From contig NZ_SMMX01000001.1 in assembly GCF_004345005.1 (NCBI RefSeq), positions 302,805 through 366,804 of the forward strand: a stretch of DNA of 64,000 nt. The letters are read 5' to 3'. The DNA comes from Extibacter muris (lineage in GTDB: Bacteria > Bacillota > Clostridia > Lachnospirales > Lachnospiraceae). Both the position numbers and the translations under genes were made by a program. Position 1 is the stretch's first letter; each line of letters begins with the position of its first letter. Shown one piece after another: positions 24,573-33,095 of this stretch. Under the pieces are notes generated by a model. The model made no database searches, was not told the origin of the DNA, and saw nothing but the letters and a program-made list of their open reading frames with translations.

Positions 24573-25142
24573 ATGGCAAAACAAATCTGGAAACCGGGCA
24601 ATATGCTCTATCCGCTGCCGGCAGTCATGGTAAGCGCCGCCGGAAAAGACGGGGAGGCCAACATCATTACGGTGGCATGGACGGGCACCATATGTTCTGA
24701 CCCGGCCATGCTGTACATCTCGGTGCGGCCGGAACGGTATACGTACCACATGATAAAGGAGACAGGAGAATTCGTGGTCAACCTGACGACGGAGAAGCTT
24801 GCCAGGGCTACAGACTGGTGCGGAGTGAGATCGGGCCGGGACGTGGACAAATGGAAAGAGATGCGCCTTACGAAGGGAAAGGCGGAGGAGCTTGCATATG
24901 CGCCGGTAATCAAGGAGAGCCCGGTCAATATCGAGTGCAGGGTGGCAGATGTAAAAGAACTGGGATCCCATCATATGTTCATCGCAGAAGTTGCCGCGGT
25001 TCAGGCGGATGAGAAGTACATGTCAAGAACCGGAAAGTTAGAACTGAATGCTACAGGCCTTCTGGCTTATTCACACGGAGAGTATATGACGCTCGGCAGA
25101 AAGCTTGGAAGGTTCGGCTGGAGCGTAAAAAAGAAGACGTAG
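24573..25142 (+). CDS. Flavin reductase family protein
   Basis: This 189-residue FMN-binding split-barrel protein has GNMLYPLPAVMVSAAGK at the N terminus, the ANIITVAWTGTICSDP segment and SVRPERYTYHMIKETGEF, all typical of the flavin reductase-like/flavoredoxin family. It probably transfers electrons between NAD(P)H, FMN and an unknown partner. It lies 24 bases after the pyrophosphatase stop and is closed by a strong bidirectional terminator. The reductase partner or substrate cannot be predicted. Confidence 0.88.
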   Translation: MAKQIWKPGNMLYPLPAVMVSAAGKDGEANIITVAWTGTICSDPAMLYISVRPERYTYHMIKETGEFVVNLTTEKLARATDWCGVRSGRDVDKWKEMRLTKGKAEELAYAPVIKESPVNIECRVADVKELGSHHMFIAEVAAVQADEKYMSRTGKLELNATGLLAYSHGEYMTLGRKLGRFGWSVKKKT

Positions 25143-25152
25143 AACGTATAGA

Positions 25153-25208
25153 GCTACAAGATAAGACGGGGAAAAAGCCATCGCTTTTTCCCCGTCTTAT
25201 CTTGTAGC
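25153..25208. terminator. 26-bp-arm perfect palindrome, bidirectional terminator
   Basis: The arms 25153-25178 and 25183-25208 are perfectly complementary around a 4-nt loop, with A- and T-runs inside the stem. It separates the convergent flavin reductase and MATE genes. The inner GACGGGGAAAAA resembles the core of the dispersed palindrome family. Confidence 0.85.
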
Positions 25209-25243
25209 CTGCATGGCCGCAGCCTTATAGAGGCGGTGCTTCT

Positions 25244-26614
25244 CTATCCGTTCCCGAGCGGCTTCACCTTCAGCCGGTAGATCCTCTTGAGCAGAAGCGT
25301 AGAGAGGATGACAGATACGATCTCCGCTATCGGGATAGACCACCATACCATATGGAGCCCGAATACTGCCGCAAATATGTACGCAACAGGCAGGATGACG
25401 ATAAGCTGCCTTGCCGCGGACACTATCAGGCTGTACATGCCGTTGCCGAGCGCCTGGAAGACAGAGCCTACGATAATGCAGTATCCGGCGAACAGGAAGC
25501 TTAAGCTTATGATGCGCAGTGCGGGCACGCCGATCGCGACCATATTGTCCGAAGCGTCGAACAGCGTCTTGAGCAGGAAACCGGATGACGTCTGGAAGAT
25601 GAGGAATCCGGCCAGCATGATGGCTACCGCTATGAGGACGCTCAGCTTCGTCGTGTCTACGATCCGCTTTTTGTTTCTGGCGCCATAATTGTAGGCGATA
25701 ACCGGTATCATCCCGTTGTTCAGCCCGAATATCGGCATGAAGACGAAGCTCTGGAGCTTGAAGTATACGCCGAACACGGCTGCTGCCGTAGAGGAGAACA
25801 TGAGCAGGATCTTGTTCATTCCAAATGTCATGACCGAGCCGATTGCCTGCATGATGATTGAAGGGATGCCGACTTCGTAGATAATGGCAATCGTCCTTGC
25901 GTGGGGCCGGAATCCACGCATGTTGATGTTGATTTCCGGGTTCTTCTTCAGGTTGAAGAAGAAAGACATCGTTACCGCTACGATCTGGCCGATTACGGTG
26001 GCGATCGCCGCCCCCGCGACCTCAAGCCTCGGGAAGCCGAACAAGCCGAAGATAAGGATCGGATCCAGTACGATATTGATGATGGCGCCGGTCCCCTGGG
26101 TAATCATGTTATAGATAGTCTTGCCCGTGGACTGCAGCAGGCGCTCGAACGTTATCTGCAGGAAGATGCCGAAGGAGAGGACGGTTATGATCGTGAGATA
26201 CTGCGTACCATATGTCACGATTATGTCGTTATCTGTCTGTATGGCGAAGAATAAATGTGAGCCGATTCCGCCGAGCAGCGCAAATACGATACAGCTGATG
26301 ATACCGAGGAACAAGCCGTTTCTGGCGGCGTCGTTGGCTCCTTCAAAATTCTTCTCGCCCAGGTTGCGTGACAGCAGCGCGTTGATGCCGACTCCGGTTC
26401 CCGCGGCCACCGCTATCATCAGCGTCTGGATGGGGAAGGCGAGAGAAACTGCGGTAAGCGCGTCCTCGCTGAGCTGTGCGACGAACATGCTGTCCACGAT
26501 ATTATATAAAGCTTGCACGAGCATAGAAAGCATCATAGGCAGGGACATGGTAATCAGCAGTCTGGGAACAGGCATGACCCCCATCTTGTTTTCTTGCTTC
26601 TGTATATCTGGCAT
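25244..26614 (-). CDS. MATE family efflux transporter
   Basis: This 456-residue protein has about twelve membrane spans in two six-helix bundles. The N terminus PRLLITMSLPMMLSMLVQALYNIVDSMFVA and the SLAFPIQTLMIAVAAGTGVG helix are typical of the DinF/NorM-like MATE clade, which exports drugs or metabolites with Na+ or H+. GGAGGG precedes the ATG. It is a single gene, closed by the terminator at 25153-25208. An inverted repeat overlaps its promoter, so it is probably regulated, but no regulator gene is adjacent. Confidence 0.93.
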   Translation of the reverse strand: MPDIQKQENKMGVMPVPRLLITMSLPMMLSMLVQALYNIVDSMFVAQLSEDALTAVSLAFPIQTLMIAVAAGTGVGINALLSRNLGEKNFEGANDAARNGLFLGIISCIVFALLGGIGSHLFFAIQTDNDIIVTYGTQYLTIITVLSFGIFLQITFERLLQSTGKTIYNMITQGTGAIINIVLDPILIFGLFGFPRLEVAGAAIATVIGQIVAVTMSFFFNLKKNPEININMRGFRPHARTIAIIYEVGIPSIIMQAIGSVMTFGMNKILLMFSSTAAAVFGVYFKLQSFVFMPIFGLNNGMIPVIAYNYGARNKKRIVDTTKLSVLIAVAIMLAGFLIFQTSSGFLLKTLFDASDNMVAIGVPALRIISLSFLFAGYCIIVGSVFQALGNGMYSLIVSAARQLIVILPVAYIFAAVFGLHMVWWSIPIAEIVSVILSTLLLKRIYRLKVKPLGNG

Positions 26615-26655
26615 ATGTAGCCCTCCTTCGTGTTATCGTACTGCTAGGTCAGTGA

Positions 26656-26711
26656 CGGTGTACAGCTGGTACACCGACGCCTATTATAACACCATAAAAA
26701 ATATAATGCAA
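26656..26711 (-). promoter_or_regulatory. MATE promoter with inverted-repeat operator
   Basis: On the minus strand, TTGCAT (complement of 26706-26711), a 17-bp spacer and TATAAT (complement of 26683-26688). The repeat CGGTGTAC-N5-GTACACCG (26656-26676) covers the expected start point, a typical repressor position. Confidence 0.65.
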
Positions 26712-26787
26712 CCAGCCTCATACTAATTTCACGTGTTTCATATACATTAGAGAACATATAGGTCAGAAAGAAAGCAGAGGCTGTAAC

Positions 26788-27543
26788 GTGGAGCATCATA
26801 ATAATAGTCACGTCCTGCATGGCAGGACCGGCAGGCATAAGATACTGTTCTTTTGCGGTTTGGCGTATACGCTGTGCCTGTTCAGCATACTTGGCATATC
26901 AGTTGACATGAAGAACGGAAAAGGGGCAGAAGAATTAGGGCGGCTTAAGGAAGCGGCAGATTATGTGGATGCTTCGGTAGTCGAGGAGCCTTCGAAGATC
27001 GCGCTTACCTTTGACGACGGTCCGAACGCCCAGTGCACAGGCAGGCTGCTGGACGGGCTGAAGAAGAGGGGGGTAAAAGCGACCTTCTTCCTTATCGGAA
27101 TGAATGCAGAAGACAACCCGGATCTGGTGAAACGATTATATGACGAGGGGCATCTTATCGGCAACCATACATACCATCACGTCGATATCACGAAAAAGTC
27201 CAACGAAGAAGCCAGGAAAGAGATAGAGGAAACCGACAGGGTCATATCTGCTATCACAGGTGAGCATGTAGCGTATATGCGCCCCCCTTTTGGAGTGTGG
27301 CAGAAGAACCTGGAACTGGAAATGGATGTGATGCCCGTGATGTGGTCCGTAGATCCCCTTGACTGGACGACAGAGAATACGGATGAAATTGTAAATAAGG
27401 TAGTGACGGAAACGGAAGAAAATGATATTATTCTATTGCATGACTGTTATGAATCCTCTGTGGATGCTGCGCTGAGAATCGTGGATATCCTGCAGAAGAA
27501 GGGGTTCGAGTTCGTGACAGTGGATGAACTGATTATAGAATAA
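26788..27543 (+). CDS. Polysaccharide deacetylase (NodB domain), membrane-anchored
   Basis: This 251-residue carbohydrate esterase family 4 protein has a short cytoplasmic N terminus and one membrane span (about residues 18-38). The NodB domain has TFDDGPN (metal-binding Asp pair), HTYHH (zinc histidines), RPPFG and LHDC motifs. It probably removes N-acetyl groups from peptidoglycan or another surface glycan. The start is GTG 26788 with AGAGG upstream; the next in-frame ATG (residue 41) would remove the anchor. tcdA follows 19 bases later, but the functions are unrelated. Confidence 0.9.
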   Translation: MEHHNNSHVLHGRTGRHKILFFCGLAYTLCLFSILGISVDMKNGKGAEELGRLKEAADYVDASVVEEPSKIALTFDDGPNAQCTGRLLDGLKKRGVKATFFLIGMNAEDNPDLVKRLYDEGHLIGNHTYHHVDITKKSNEEARKEIEETDRVISAITGEHVAYMRPPFGVWQKNLELEMDVMPVMWSVDPLDWTTENTDEIVNKVVTETEENDIILLHDCYESSVDAALRIVDILQKKGFEFVTVDELIIE

Positions 27544-27562
27544 GAAAGACGGACGATATATT

Positions 27563-28300
27563 ATGATAAACGAATTTTCCAGGACAGAGCTGCTCATTGG
27601 AGCGGAAAAATTACAAAGATTAAGGGAATGCACGGTGATGGTGCTCGGCATCGGAGGGGTCGGTTCCCACTGCACGGAGGCTCTCGCCAGATGCGGCGTC
27701 GGACGGCTTGTCCTCGTGGATAATGACACTGTCTCCCTGACGAACATCAACCGCCAGTCCGTCGCGGCCCACAGTACGGTGGGACGCCTTAAGACAGACG
27801 TGATGCGGGAACGGATCAAAGATATCTGCCCGGATACAGAGGTGGTGACAAACGAGACCTTTGTCCTGCAGGACAATGTGGAAACACTGTTCGGGGAGCG
27901 GCCCGACTATATCATAGACGCCATTGATACGGTCACAGCTAAGATCGCGGTCGTCCAGAAAGCGGTGGAATATGGCATCCCCATTATCAGCAGCATGGGG
28001 ACGGGCAACAAGCTGCACGCCGGACTGTTTGAGATCGCGGACATCAGCCGGACGTCTGTGTGCCCGCTCTGCAAGGTGATGAGGAAGGAGCTGAGGGCAA
28101 GAGGCATCCGGCATCTGAAAGTGCTATATTCCAAAGAGCAGCCGGTTGACATCTCAGCCAGAGAGACAGAAGAAGAGAAAGGCAGCAGGCGTTCCCTGCC
28201 CGGCAGCATCTCCTTCGTGCCGCCTGTGGCGGGGCTGCTCATCGCAGGAGAAGCGGTAAGAGACATGATTGCAGAGGGGCCAGACCCCGGGGGTGAATGA
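27563..28300 (+). CDS. tcdA: tRNA threonylcarbamoyladenosine dehydratase
   Basis: This 245-residue E1-like enzyme cyclises the tRNA modification t6A to ct6A with ATP. The nucleotide-binding GIGGVGSHCTEALARCGVG, the DNDTVSLTNINRQ motif with the adenylation Arg, and one CPLC motif are visible. The length fits the TcdA/YgdL class rather than ThiF or MoeB. Its TGA stop (28298-28300) overlaps an ATG at 28297, so rarA is translationally coupled or nearly so. Confidence 0.92.
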   Translation: MINEFSRTELLIGAEKLQRLRECTVMVLGIGGVGSHCTEALARCGVGRLVLVDNDTVSLTNINRQSVAAHSTVGRLKTDVMRERIKDICPDTEVVTNETFVLQDNVETLFGERPDYIIDAIDTVTAKIAVVQKAVEYGIPIISSMGTGNKLHAGLFEIADISRTSVCPLCKVMRKELRARGIRHLKVLYSKEQPVDISARETEEEKGSRRSLPGSISFVPPVAGLLIAGEAVRDMIAEGPDPGGE

Positions 28301-28302
28301 TT

Positions 28303-29622
28303 ATGGATTTGTTTGATTATGTGAGAGAGAAGAATATGGACAGCGAATCACCGCTGGCATCCCGGCTCCGGCCGGTGACGCTGGACGAGGTGGTGGGCCA
28401 GCAGCATATCATCGGGAAGGACAAGCTCCTGTACAGGGCCATCAAAGCGGACAAGCTGAGCTCCCTTATCTTCTACGGCCCTCCGGGGACGGGCAAGACG
28501 ACGCTTGCCAAAGTGATAGCAAATACGACGAGCGCGGAATTCAAGCAGATCAACGCTACGGTGGCGGGCAAGAAGGATATGGAAGAAGTCGTGAAGCAGG
28601 CGAAAGAGCTGCAGGGGATGTACCAGAAGCGCGCCATCCTCTTTGTCGATGAGATACACCGGTTCAACAAAGGGCAGCAGGACTATCTGCTCCCCTTCGT
28701 GGAGGACGGGACGCTCATCCTCATCGGAGCGACGACCGAGAATCCGTATTTTGAAGTAAACGGGGCGCTCATATCGCGCTCCAGCATCTTCGAGCTGCAT
28801 CCACTTGACAAAGAAGATATCAAGACGTTGCTTAAAAGGGCTGTCACCGACGTGGAAAAGGGGATGGGAAGCTATGGCGCGGTCATCGAAGAGGACGCCA
28901 TGGAATTTCTGGCCGATATAGCGGGGGGAGATGCGAGGAATGCCCTGAACGCGGTGGAACTCGGCATCCTGACGACAGAGAGGAGCACAGACGGGAAGAT
29001 CCACATCACGCTGGACGTGGCGTCCGAGTGTATCCAGAAAAGGGTCGTCCGCTACGATAAGACCGGGGATAACCATTATGACACGATATCCGCTTTTATA
29101 AAGAGCATGCGCGGCTCCGACCCGGATGCCGCGGTATATTATCTGGCCAAGATGCTATATGCAGGCGAAGACATCAAGTTTATCGCCAGAAGGATAATGA
29201 TATGTGCCTCCGAAGACGTGGGAAACGCGGATCCGATGGCATTGAACGTGGCCGTGTCCGCAGCCCAGGCGGCAGAGCGCATCGGCATGCCGGAGGCGCA
29301 GATCATCCTGTCCCAGGCAGTGCTCTATGTGGCGACTGCGCCGAAGAGCAACTCGGCCGTCAACGCGATAGCTGCTGCGATGGAGAACGTGCGCCAGTAT
29401 AAGACGACGGTTCCCCCTCATCTACAGGACTCCCATTACGGAGGGGCCAAGAAGATCGGGCACGGAATCGGATACAGATATGCCCATGATTATCCGCACC
29501 ATTATGTAGAACAGCAGTATCTCCCGTCTGAAATCGCAGGGACGAAGTTCTATGAAGCAAGCCAGAACGGATATGAGAAAAAGATCAGCGACTGGATGGA
29601 ATATATCAGGAACAGCAGATAG
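28303..29622 (+). CDS. rarA: Replication-associated recombination protein A (AAA+ ATPase)
   Basis: This 439-residue clamp-loader-like AAA+ protein (RarA/MgsA) acts at stalled replication forks. The N-terminal PLASRLRPVTLDEVVGQQH, Walker A GPPGTGKTT, Walker B FVDEIHRF, sensor 1 GATTEN and the C-terminal tetramerisation region with GHGIGYRYAHDYPHHYVEQQYLP are present. ATG 28303 is preferred because GGGGGTGA sits 7 bases upstream, while ATG 28297 overlaps the tcdA stop and lacks spacing. A bidirectional hairpin follows. Confidence 0.94.
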   Translation: MDLFDYVREKNMDSESPLASRLRPVTLDEVVGQQHIIGKDKLLYRAIKADKLSSLIFYGPPGTGKTTLAKVIANTTSAEFKQINATVAGKKDMEEVVKQAKELQGMYQKRAILFVDEIHRFNKGQQDYLLPFVEDGTLILIGATTENPYFEVNGALISRSSIFELHPLDKEDIKTLLKRAVTDVEKGMGSYGAVIEEDAMEFLADIAGGDARNALNAVELGILTTERSTDGKIHITLDVASECIQKRVVRYDKTGDNHYDTISAFIKSMRGSDPDAAVYYLAKMLYAGEDIKFIARRIMICASEDVGNADPMALNVAVSAAQAAERIGMPEAQIILSQAVLYVATAPKSNSAVNAIAAAMENVRQYKTTVPPHLQDSHYGGAKKIGHGIGYRYAHDYPHHYVEQQYLPSEIAGTKFYEASQNGYEKKISDWMEYIRNSR

Positions 29623-29632
29623 ATAGAAGGAA

Positions 29633-29674
29633 AAGGCACGGCCGCCCCACTGTAAAGTGGAGCGGCCGTGCCTT
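29633..29674. terminator. Bidirectional terminator between rarA and the ABC permease
   Basis: A 19-bp stem (29633-29651 with 29656-29674, one C-A mismatch) carries a GTAA loop and has AA/TT ends. Confidence 0.75.
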
Positions 29675-29679
29675 CTGGC

Positions 29680-30525
29680 TTATTTGATATCGCGCTTCTT
29701 AAAGCTCACCATTCCGATGATGGCAGCCGCGGCCAGAAAGCATAAGGCAACCGTGATGCCCCGGATGGCGATGGTACGGGTAAGGCCGCCTGACACGGCA
29801 GCCATATTCGTGTCTATGAGATAGTTGGATAAGGTGACGGTATTGCCGGACAGCTTCTTGATGATGATCTCTCCAAGCATGACGAGAAGAGAGATAAATT
29901 CGAGAAAGCAGATATTTGCGGCAAGGGAACCGCCGTTCTGGCGGATGAGCATGCTGAACATGACGAATACGGATACGAACGCGCTTCCGAGCAGCAGCTC
30001 GATTCCAGCGGCCTTGAAAAAGTCCGGCCAGAATCCGGCGGAAATGTCGCCAAATCCCCAGAGCGCCGTCGCGGCCACGGTAGAGACAGCGGCATAGAGG
30101 AGGGTGAACACGACTCCTGTAATAACGCATACGATGAGCTTGGACAGATAGATGCTGTTGCGGCTGTAATTCCGGGAAGCGATATTTTTAATCGTGCCGT
30201 AGTTGAATTCACTTCCGACGAAGAGAGAGACGAGCACGGCAAGCAGGAGCGTCGTGTTGCCGGCAAAGAAAGAGAGCATCTGCCCTGAGGCGCTCAGTTC
30301 CTCATAGCTGCCGGGAACCCCCTGCATAGAGATATTGACTCCGTTTTCGTCCAGCGCTTTCTGCTGCTGCTCCATCTGCGCAGCCATCTGGTCTCCGCCG
30401 ATCTTGTACGTAAAATCAAGAAGAAAGACAGAAGCTGCGGCGAGCACGACAGTAATGGCAAGGCACACCCAGAAGTACTTTGCCTTTCCTAATTTGTAAA
30501 TATCATTTCTAAGTAGATTGATCAT
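29680..30525 (-). CDS. ABC-2 type transporter permease
   Basis: This 281-residue protein has six predicted spans. The first is at about residues 18-36, and a large extracytoplasmic loop rich in Gln and Glu follows (MAAQMEQQQKALDENG). SEFNYGTIKNIASRNYSR is the coupling-type segment common in lantibiotic or bacitracin-type exporters. It works with the ATPase gene immediately upstream on the minus strand (1-base gap). The substrate is unknown; immunity or peptide export is the usual role of this clade. Confidence 0.88.
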   Translation of the reverse strand: MINLLRNDIYKLGKAKYFWVCLAITVVLAAASVFLLDFTYKIGGDQMAAQMEQQQKALDENGVNISMQGVPGSYEELSASGQMLSFFAGNTTLLLAVLVSLFVGSEFNYGTIKNIASRNYSRNSIYLSKLIVCVITGVVFTLLYAAVSTVAATALWGFGDISAGFWPDFFKAAGIELLLGSAFVSVFVMFSMLIRQNGGSLAANICFLEFISLLVMLGEIIIKKLSGNTVTLSNYLIDTNMAAVSGGLTRTIAIRGITVALCFLAAAAIIGMVSFKKRDIK

Positions 30526-30526
30526 C

Positions 30527-31255
30527 TTACATCCCCCCTATCTTGTTCAAGAAATATTCTTCCAGATCCATCGCCGCTTGCGTGTCAGAGGCGTGGCAGC
30601 GCTCCCACAGCTCGTCCTCGGTAAATTCTTCAATCAGCCGGCCCTGGTGTATGATTCCGTATCTCGTGGCAAATTTGGACAGCTCCCCGAGGATGTGGCT
30701 TGATATGAGGACGGTGATGCCCTCTTCTTTATTGAGCTTAAGAATCAGTTCACGTATCTCTTTGATACCTTCCGGATCGAGGCCGTTCGTAGGCTCATCC
30801 AGGATGAGAAGCTCCGGGGTGCTTATCAAAGCGATGGCAATGGCGAGCCGCTGGCGCATGCCGAGCGAGAAGTTCTTCGCCTTTTTCTTCCCCGTGCCGT
30901 CCAGGCCGACGAGGGCCAGGATCTCATCCACCTGCGCGGAATCCTCCCCCTGCAGCCTGCACTGCGCGGTCAGATTCTCCCGGGCGGTCATTCCAGGATA
31001 GAACGCTGGCGATTCGATGACCGTTCCAATCTTCCTGCGTCCTTCCAGCAGGTCGGGCTTTCCGAACAAGAGCATATTTCCCTCGCTTGGGGCCGCAAGC
31101 CCGGTTATTATCCGGATAAGGGTCGTCTTGCCGGCTCCGTTCTTTCCGATGAAGCCATAGATATCCCCTTTATGTATCGTCATGGACAGGTCGCTGACTA
31201 CAGGGCGGCTGCCGTACCGTTTGGTAACATGGTTGGTTCTCAGTATCACACTCAT
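30527..31255 (-). CDS. ABC transporter ATP-binding protein (BcrA-like)
   Basis: This 242-residue ATPase has Walker A GKNGAGKTT, signature SLGMRQRLAIA and Walker B LLILDEPTNGLDP, followed by a C-terminal extension. Its sequence style matches the bacitracin/lantibiotic BcrA family. AAGGAGG lies 7 bases before the ATG. It forms a two-gene exporter with the downstream permease. A perfect-arm inverted repeat over the -10 implies repression, but no regulator gene is adjacent. Confidence 0.93.
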   Translation of the reverse strand: MSVILRTNHVTKRYGSRPVVSDLSMTIHKGDIYGFIGKNGAGKTTLIRIITGLAAPSEGNMLLFGKPDLLEGRRKIGTVIESPAFYPGMTARENLTAQCRLQGEDSAQVDEILALVGLDGTGKKKAKNFSLGMRQRLAIAIALISTPELLILDEPTNGLDPEGIKEIRELILKLNKEEGITVLISSHILGELSKFATRYGIIHQGRLIEEFTEDELWERCHASDTQAAMDLEEYFLNKIGGM

Positions 31256-31282
31256 ATCAATGCCTCCTTCATGTGATTTTCT

Positions 31283-31333
31283 ATTGTACTATTAATTTAG
31301 TACAATAATATAATAATACAGAAAGAAAGTCAA
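31283..31333 (-). promoter_or_regulatory. BcrA-like operon promoter with palindromic operator
   Basis: On the minus strand, TTGACT (complement of 31328-31333), a 17-bp spacer and TATTAT (complement of 31305-31310). The dyad ATTGTACTA-N6-TAGTACAAT (31283-31306) begins at the -10 and covers the start point. Confidence 0.72.
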
Positions 31334-31361
31334 GATTAATTTTAAAATGCGTCTGTCCCGA

Positions 31362-31390
31362 TTGAGTTTTCAGGACAATAAGGGTATAAT
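31362..31390 (+). promoter_or_regulatory. Promoter of the 97-residue protein gene
   Basis: TTGAGT (31362-31367), a 17-bp spacer and a perfect TATAAT (31385-31390), 43 bases before the start codon. Confidence 0.72.
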
Positions 31391-31432
31391 GACGCTATGT
31401 GAGTTCTAAATGAAAAGCAGGAGGATAAGAAG

Positions 31433-31726
31433 ATGAAGATTTATGATTCAGTGAAGAAAGAAGAAGTAGAGATCGAGGGGACGAAAGGCCTCATTAATAT
31501 CATGAAGGACGGACGCCAGGTCGACTTATATCTGAAGGAAAGGAAGACGGATGAGGACGGATACCTTACCTGGGACGTGGAGCACTGGTCAAGTGTCGAC
31601 GGAAAGAGGTTCATCCGATGTTATTCGCTGGAAGGGAGAGTGCTGAGCGAGTCGACCGGACATAATATCTATGATCTGGAAAATGACTTCAAGCCGGAAG
31701 AGGCAGAGAAGATCGAGCTCAGTTAA
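31433..31726 (+). CDS. Uncharacterised 97-residue acidic protein
   Basis: I do not recognise a family. The protein is small, soluble and charged, with no signal peptide or membrane span. It starts MKIYDSVKKEEVEIEG and has an aromatic core YLTWDVEHWSSVDGKRFIRCY, probably all-beta. It has its own promoter (TATAAT with TTGAGT), CAGGAGG before the ATG and a terminator after the stop, so it is a genuine monocistronic gene. Neighbours on both sides are on the minus strand and give no clue to function. Confidence 0.72.
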   Translation: MKIYDSVKKEEVEIEGTKGLINIMKDGRQVDLYLKERKTDEDGYLTWDVEHWSSVDGKRFIRCYSLEGRVLSESTGHNIYDLENDFKPEEAEKIELS

Positions 31727-31756
31727 GGCAGTACATACGGGATGAAGCATGGACGG

Positions 31757-31792
31757 ATCCGGGGTGGAAAGCAGCCGCTTTCCGCCCCGGAT
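31757..31792. terminator. Bidirectional terminator
   Basis: A 16-bp stem (31757-31772 with 31777-31792, one G-U pair) carries an AGCC loop and is followed by ATTATATTTT. It separates the 97-residue gene from the convergent histidine kinase. Confidence 0.75.
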
Positions 31793-31793
31793 A

Positions 31794-33095
31794 TTATATT
31801 TTCAGAAGAAAGGTACAGCCGCCTCCGGGCGTGTCTGCCAGGGTCAGGCTCCCTCCGTGCAGATGAGCCAGTTCCTTAGCCACGCTTAGCCCAAGCCCGA
31901 AATGGGACTTGTCCTTGCGGGAGTGGTCGCTTCGGAAGAACCGGTCGAATGCCCGGGTCCTGTCTGCTTCGGCGATGCCAGGCCCGTGGTCTGCTACTGA
32001 GATGCACAGGTGGTGCCTGGTCTCCCAGGCAGAAAGTTCGATGGAGGGAGAGGCACACCGGCAGTCCTCCGGGAGGGCGTAGGCGATCGCATTGTCTATC
32101 AGTATCGCGAGTATCTGTTCCAGGCGCTCCCTATCTCCCAGGACAGGAGGCAGGGGAGTATCCGGCAGCGTAAGCTTCAGTATGGCATGTCTGGATGCGC
32201 AGAGCGGTTCGTAATGTTCGTAGACATCCAGGAGCAGGGTATCCATGTCTATCTGTTCGCGCGCAATCTGCCAGCCTTTCGTGTCGGCAGAGGCCAGCAC
32301 GAGCATATCGTTGACAAGACGTCCCATCCTCTGGCATTCTTTCTGTATCACAGACAGGAACCCTTCCGCTTTCGAGAAATCCGTCAGGATCGCAGAGGAA
32401 GAAGCCTGGATGACCGCCAGCGGGGAACGCAGCTCGTGCGAGGCGGCGGCGATAAATTCATTCTGCCGTTCCCGGTTCCTGGCAAGCGGCTTCAATGAAT
32501 GTCCGACAAACAGCCAGCTGACGAGAAAGATAGCCGCTATCCCGAAGAGGCCTGTAATGAGGAACAGTATACGTCCATTTGTAATCTGGGCCTTTGTCTG
32601 CCTGTTGTCATGCAGTACGACGAGGCTTTTAAAGCCTTCATTCCGGGTAGGGACGACCATCACATATGCAAGGTACGTGTCTTTGTGGGAGCCGGCAATG
32701 GATAGTATGCCTGTCTCTTGCAGCGAGGTGGAGACAGGCGGCATATCGACGTCCACCTGCTGGCTCCGGGCCATTTCTTTTGCCTGCTCTATCAGTCGTC
32801 CCCTGTCCGTCAAAGCGGCGTAAGAACCAGGGAATAAGAACGGTACGGCATTTTCTTCTATATGGATGATGAGCGCGTTTTCCGTTTCCTGGACGGCCAG
32901 CCACGCCTGGGAGATAGAGCTGCCGTTCTGCAGCTGTTCGCTCAGCTCTGCCACATTCTTCTTAAAGTTCTCTATATTGCGACCGGTTATGGACTTCTCG
33001 GTCGTATACAGGATGACCGAGAGGACGCAGGCGAGGACGATGCCGATAGTAACAGTGTAGGCGAGGGTGAGCTTTTTCCTTAACTTATGAATCAT
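31794..33095 (-). CDS. Sensor histidine kinase
   Basis: This 433-residue membrane kinase has spans at about residues 12-32 and 175-197 flanking an extracytoplasmic sensor region. HisKA carries the phospho-acceptor His in AASHELRSPLAVI. HATPase_c has the N box ILIDNAIAYA, VADHGPGI, FDRFFRSDHS and HFGLGLSVAKELA. No clear HAMP domain is seen between span 2 and HisKA. It overlaps the upstream response regulator gene by 11 bases, so they are coupled. It probably controls the divergent solute-binding/HlyD operon. Confidence 0.93.
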   Translation of the reverse strand: MIHKLRKKLTLAYTVTIGIVLACVLSVILYTTEKSITGRNIENFKKNVAELSEQLQNGSSISQAWLAVQETENALIIHIEENAVPFLFPGSYAALTDRGRLIEQAKEMARSQQVDVDMPPVSTSLQETGILSIAGSHKDTYLAYVMVVPTRNEGFKSLVVLHDNRQTKAQITNGRILFLITGLFGIAAIFLVSWLFVGHSLKPLARNRERQNEFIAAASHELRSPLAVIQASSSAILTDFSKAEGFLSVIQKECQRMGRLVNDMLVLASADTKGWQIAREQIDMDTLLLDVYEHYEPLCASRHAILKLTLPDTPLPPVLGDRERLEQILAILIDNAIAYALPEDCRCASPSIELSAWETRHHLCISVADHGPGIAEADRTRAFDRFFRSDHSRKDKSHFGLGLSVAKELAHLHGGSLTLADTPGGGCTFLLKI

